The notes beneath the pieces are model-generated. The model worked only from the letters and a program-made list of their open reading frames with translations, was not told the DNA's origin and did no database searches. DNA of 64,000 nucleotides, taken from the NCBI GenBank assembly GCA_963930655.1, contig OZ005621.1, forward strand, positions 7,675,001 through 7,739,000, given 5' to 3'. The DNA is from Myrica gale (taxonomy: Eukaryota; Streptophyta; Magnoliopsida; Fagales; Myricaceae). Position 1 is the stretch's first letter. Each line of letters begins with the position of its first letter. Of the stretch, positions 63,246-64,000 are shown piece by piece. The position numbers and the translations under genes are program-made.

Positions 63246-64000
63246 ATAATTAATGTCACCCATTTTTGTCTTCAAGAATGTCAAAAAAAAAAACGACAGG
63301 ACTCCCGACCATTAAAACTTTTGCAGTCATACGAAAATACTCGTTCTTATGGTGAGCCAACCAAATAAAATCTTGATTAAAATGTCATATCATAATCTGA
63401 AGAGCTTTCTTTCCTTTATAGCAAAGTCGAACATTGGAATATTGTATTAACATTATTTTTGCTGCCAATGTCCCTCCAAGGGTTGATTTTTTTTTTTTGT
63501 CTTTTTTACAGGCACGAATAAACAGTTATACAAAAAATAACTGGAATTATGTTGCAAATATTGAATCGGCAAATTTTCAAATGTTTCCAATGAATTTATT
63601 GGAATGGCCGACTTTCGTGTAAACAATTAATTGTCAAATTGCAACATGAGGTGCAAAATATAAATATACGGATAGTTTGATAGGTAATATGTCAAATTTG
63701 ATAGTTTGAGGTAGAAATATAAAATGAGTAGTAATTAGAGGATGTAAAACGCAATTTTCCTAAATTGTATTCAGAACTGATTCTTGGCTAATTATAACTC
63801 TCATTCCATTGTCACCTCCATCATTCTCGCATTTAAAATAATTTCAATCTTATCTTTAAAAGTTAGGTATCTTGTGTTTTTTTTTTCAAAGATTTTTTAA
63901 AGTTTGGATGGACTGCTGGATGCAGAGTAAATTTTAGTGGGATTTGTGAAAAAAAATCCAAAAATTTCTTGTGTCATCCAAACATAGGCTAACCAACTTA
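63246..64000. other. Intergenic to the window edge
   Basis: Holds a fragment of the CACATTACACCC-type family (63,640-63,765) and, at the edge, a MITE-like end (CATCCAAACATAGGCTA near 63,977). The 62-codon frame at 63,434 is not recognised. Confidence 0.45.

Overview
This is nuclear DNA from a flowering plant, most likely a eudicot. Three multi-domain protein genes with plant-type sequence are recognisable: a spliced plastid histidine-biosynthesis gene with a transit peptide, an 18-exon GH116 glucosylceramidase with GT-AG introns, and a single-exon CC-NBS-LRR immune receptor. The rest is AT-rich and full of nested plant transposons: Copia, a solo LTR, LINE, SINE, hAT, Tourist-like MITEs, long-TIR foldback elements and a chloroplast DNA insertion. 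The species cannot be named from the sequence alone. All splice structures were assembled by hand from reading frame and splice signals.

Layout. 1-8.6 kb is transposon-derived: a 3.85 kb long-TIR composite (about 1.99-5.84 kb) holds duplicated gene-like fragments, Tourist-like MITEs and an hAT element with its own LINE insertion; a Copia gag/LTR remnant and a tRNA-type SINE follow. 8.76-11.67 kb is HISN2 in five exons. 12-16 kb holds LINE 3' fragments, a 466 bp tandem duplication and a GC-rich foldback element. 18.1-24.9 kb is an inverted, decayed copy of exons 9-11 (and flanking introns) of the glucosylceramidase gene, split by a young gag-less Copia element (19,818-24,171). 25-33.6 kb is gene-poor, with a SINE, several TIR elements and hAT remnants. 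34.48-45.15 kb is the intact GH116 glucosylceramidase gene (971 aa). 46-50 kb is an inverted, broken copy of the 3' half and downstream flank of the NLR gene, interrupted by a chloroplast trnT-trnL spacer insertion and by an hAT element. 50.07-54.42 kb is a Copia fragment with a 3.5 kb solo LTR inside it. 57.6-60.5 kb is the intact NLR, preceded by a nearly perfect 204 bp tandem duplication. 61.7-64 kb holds nested MITEs and nothing convincingly coding.

The three intact genes belong to unrelated processes (histidine synthesis, sphingolipid turnover, pathogen sensing) and share no operon-like logic. The connected story is structural. Two of the three genes have an inverted partial duplicate nearby, and both duplicates have become landing sites for mobile DNA. 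The most testable points are possible small-RNA production from the NLR inverted pair, the duplicated upstream ORFs in front of the NLR, and a GC-AG intron shared by the glucosylceramidase gene and its pseudogene copy.
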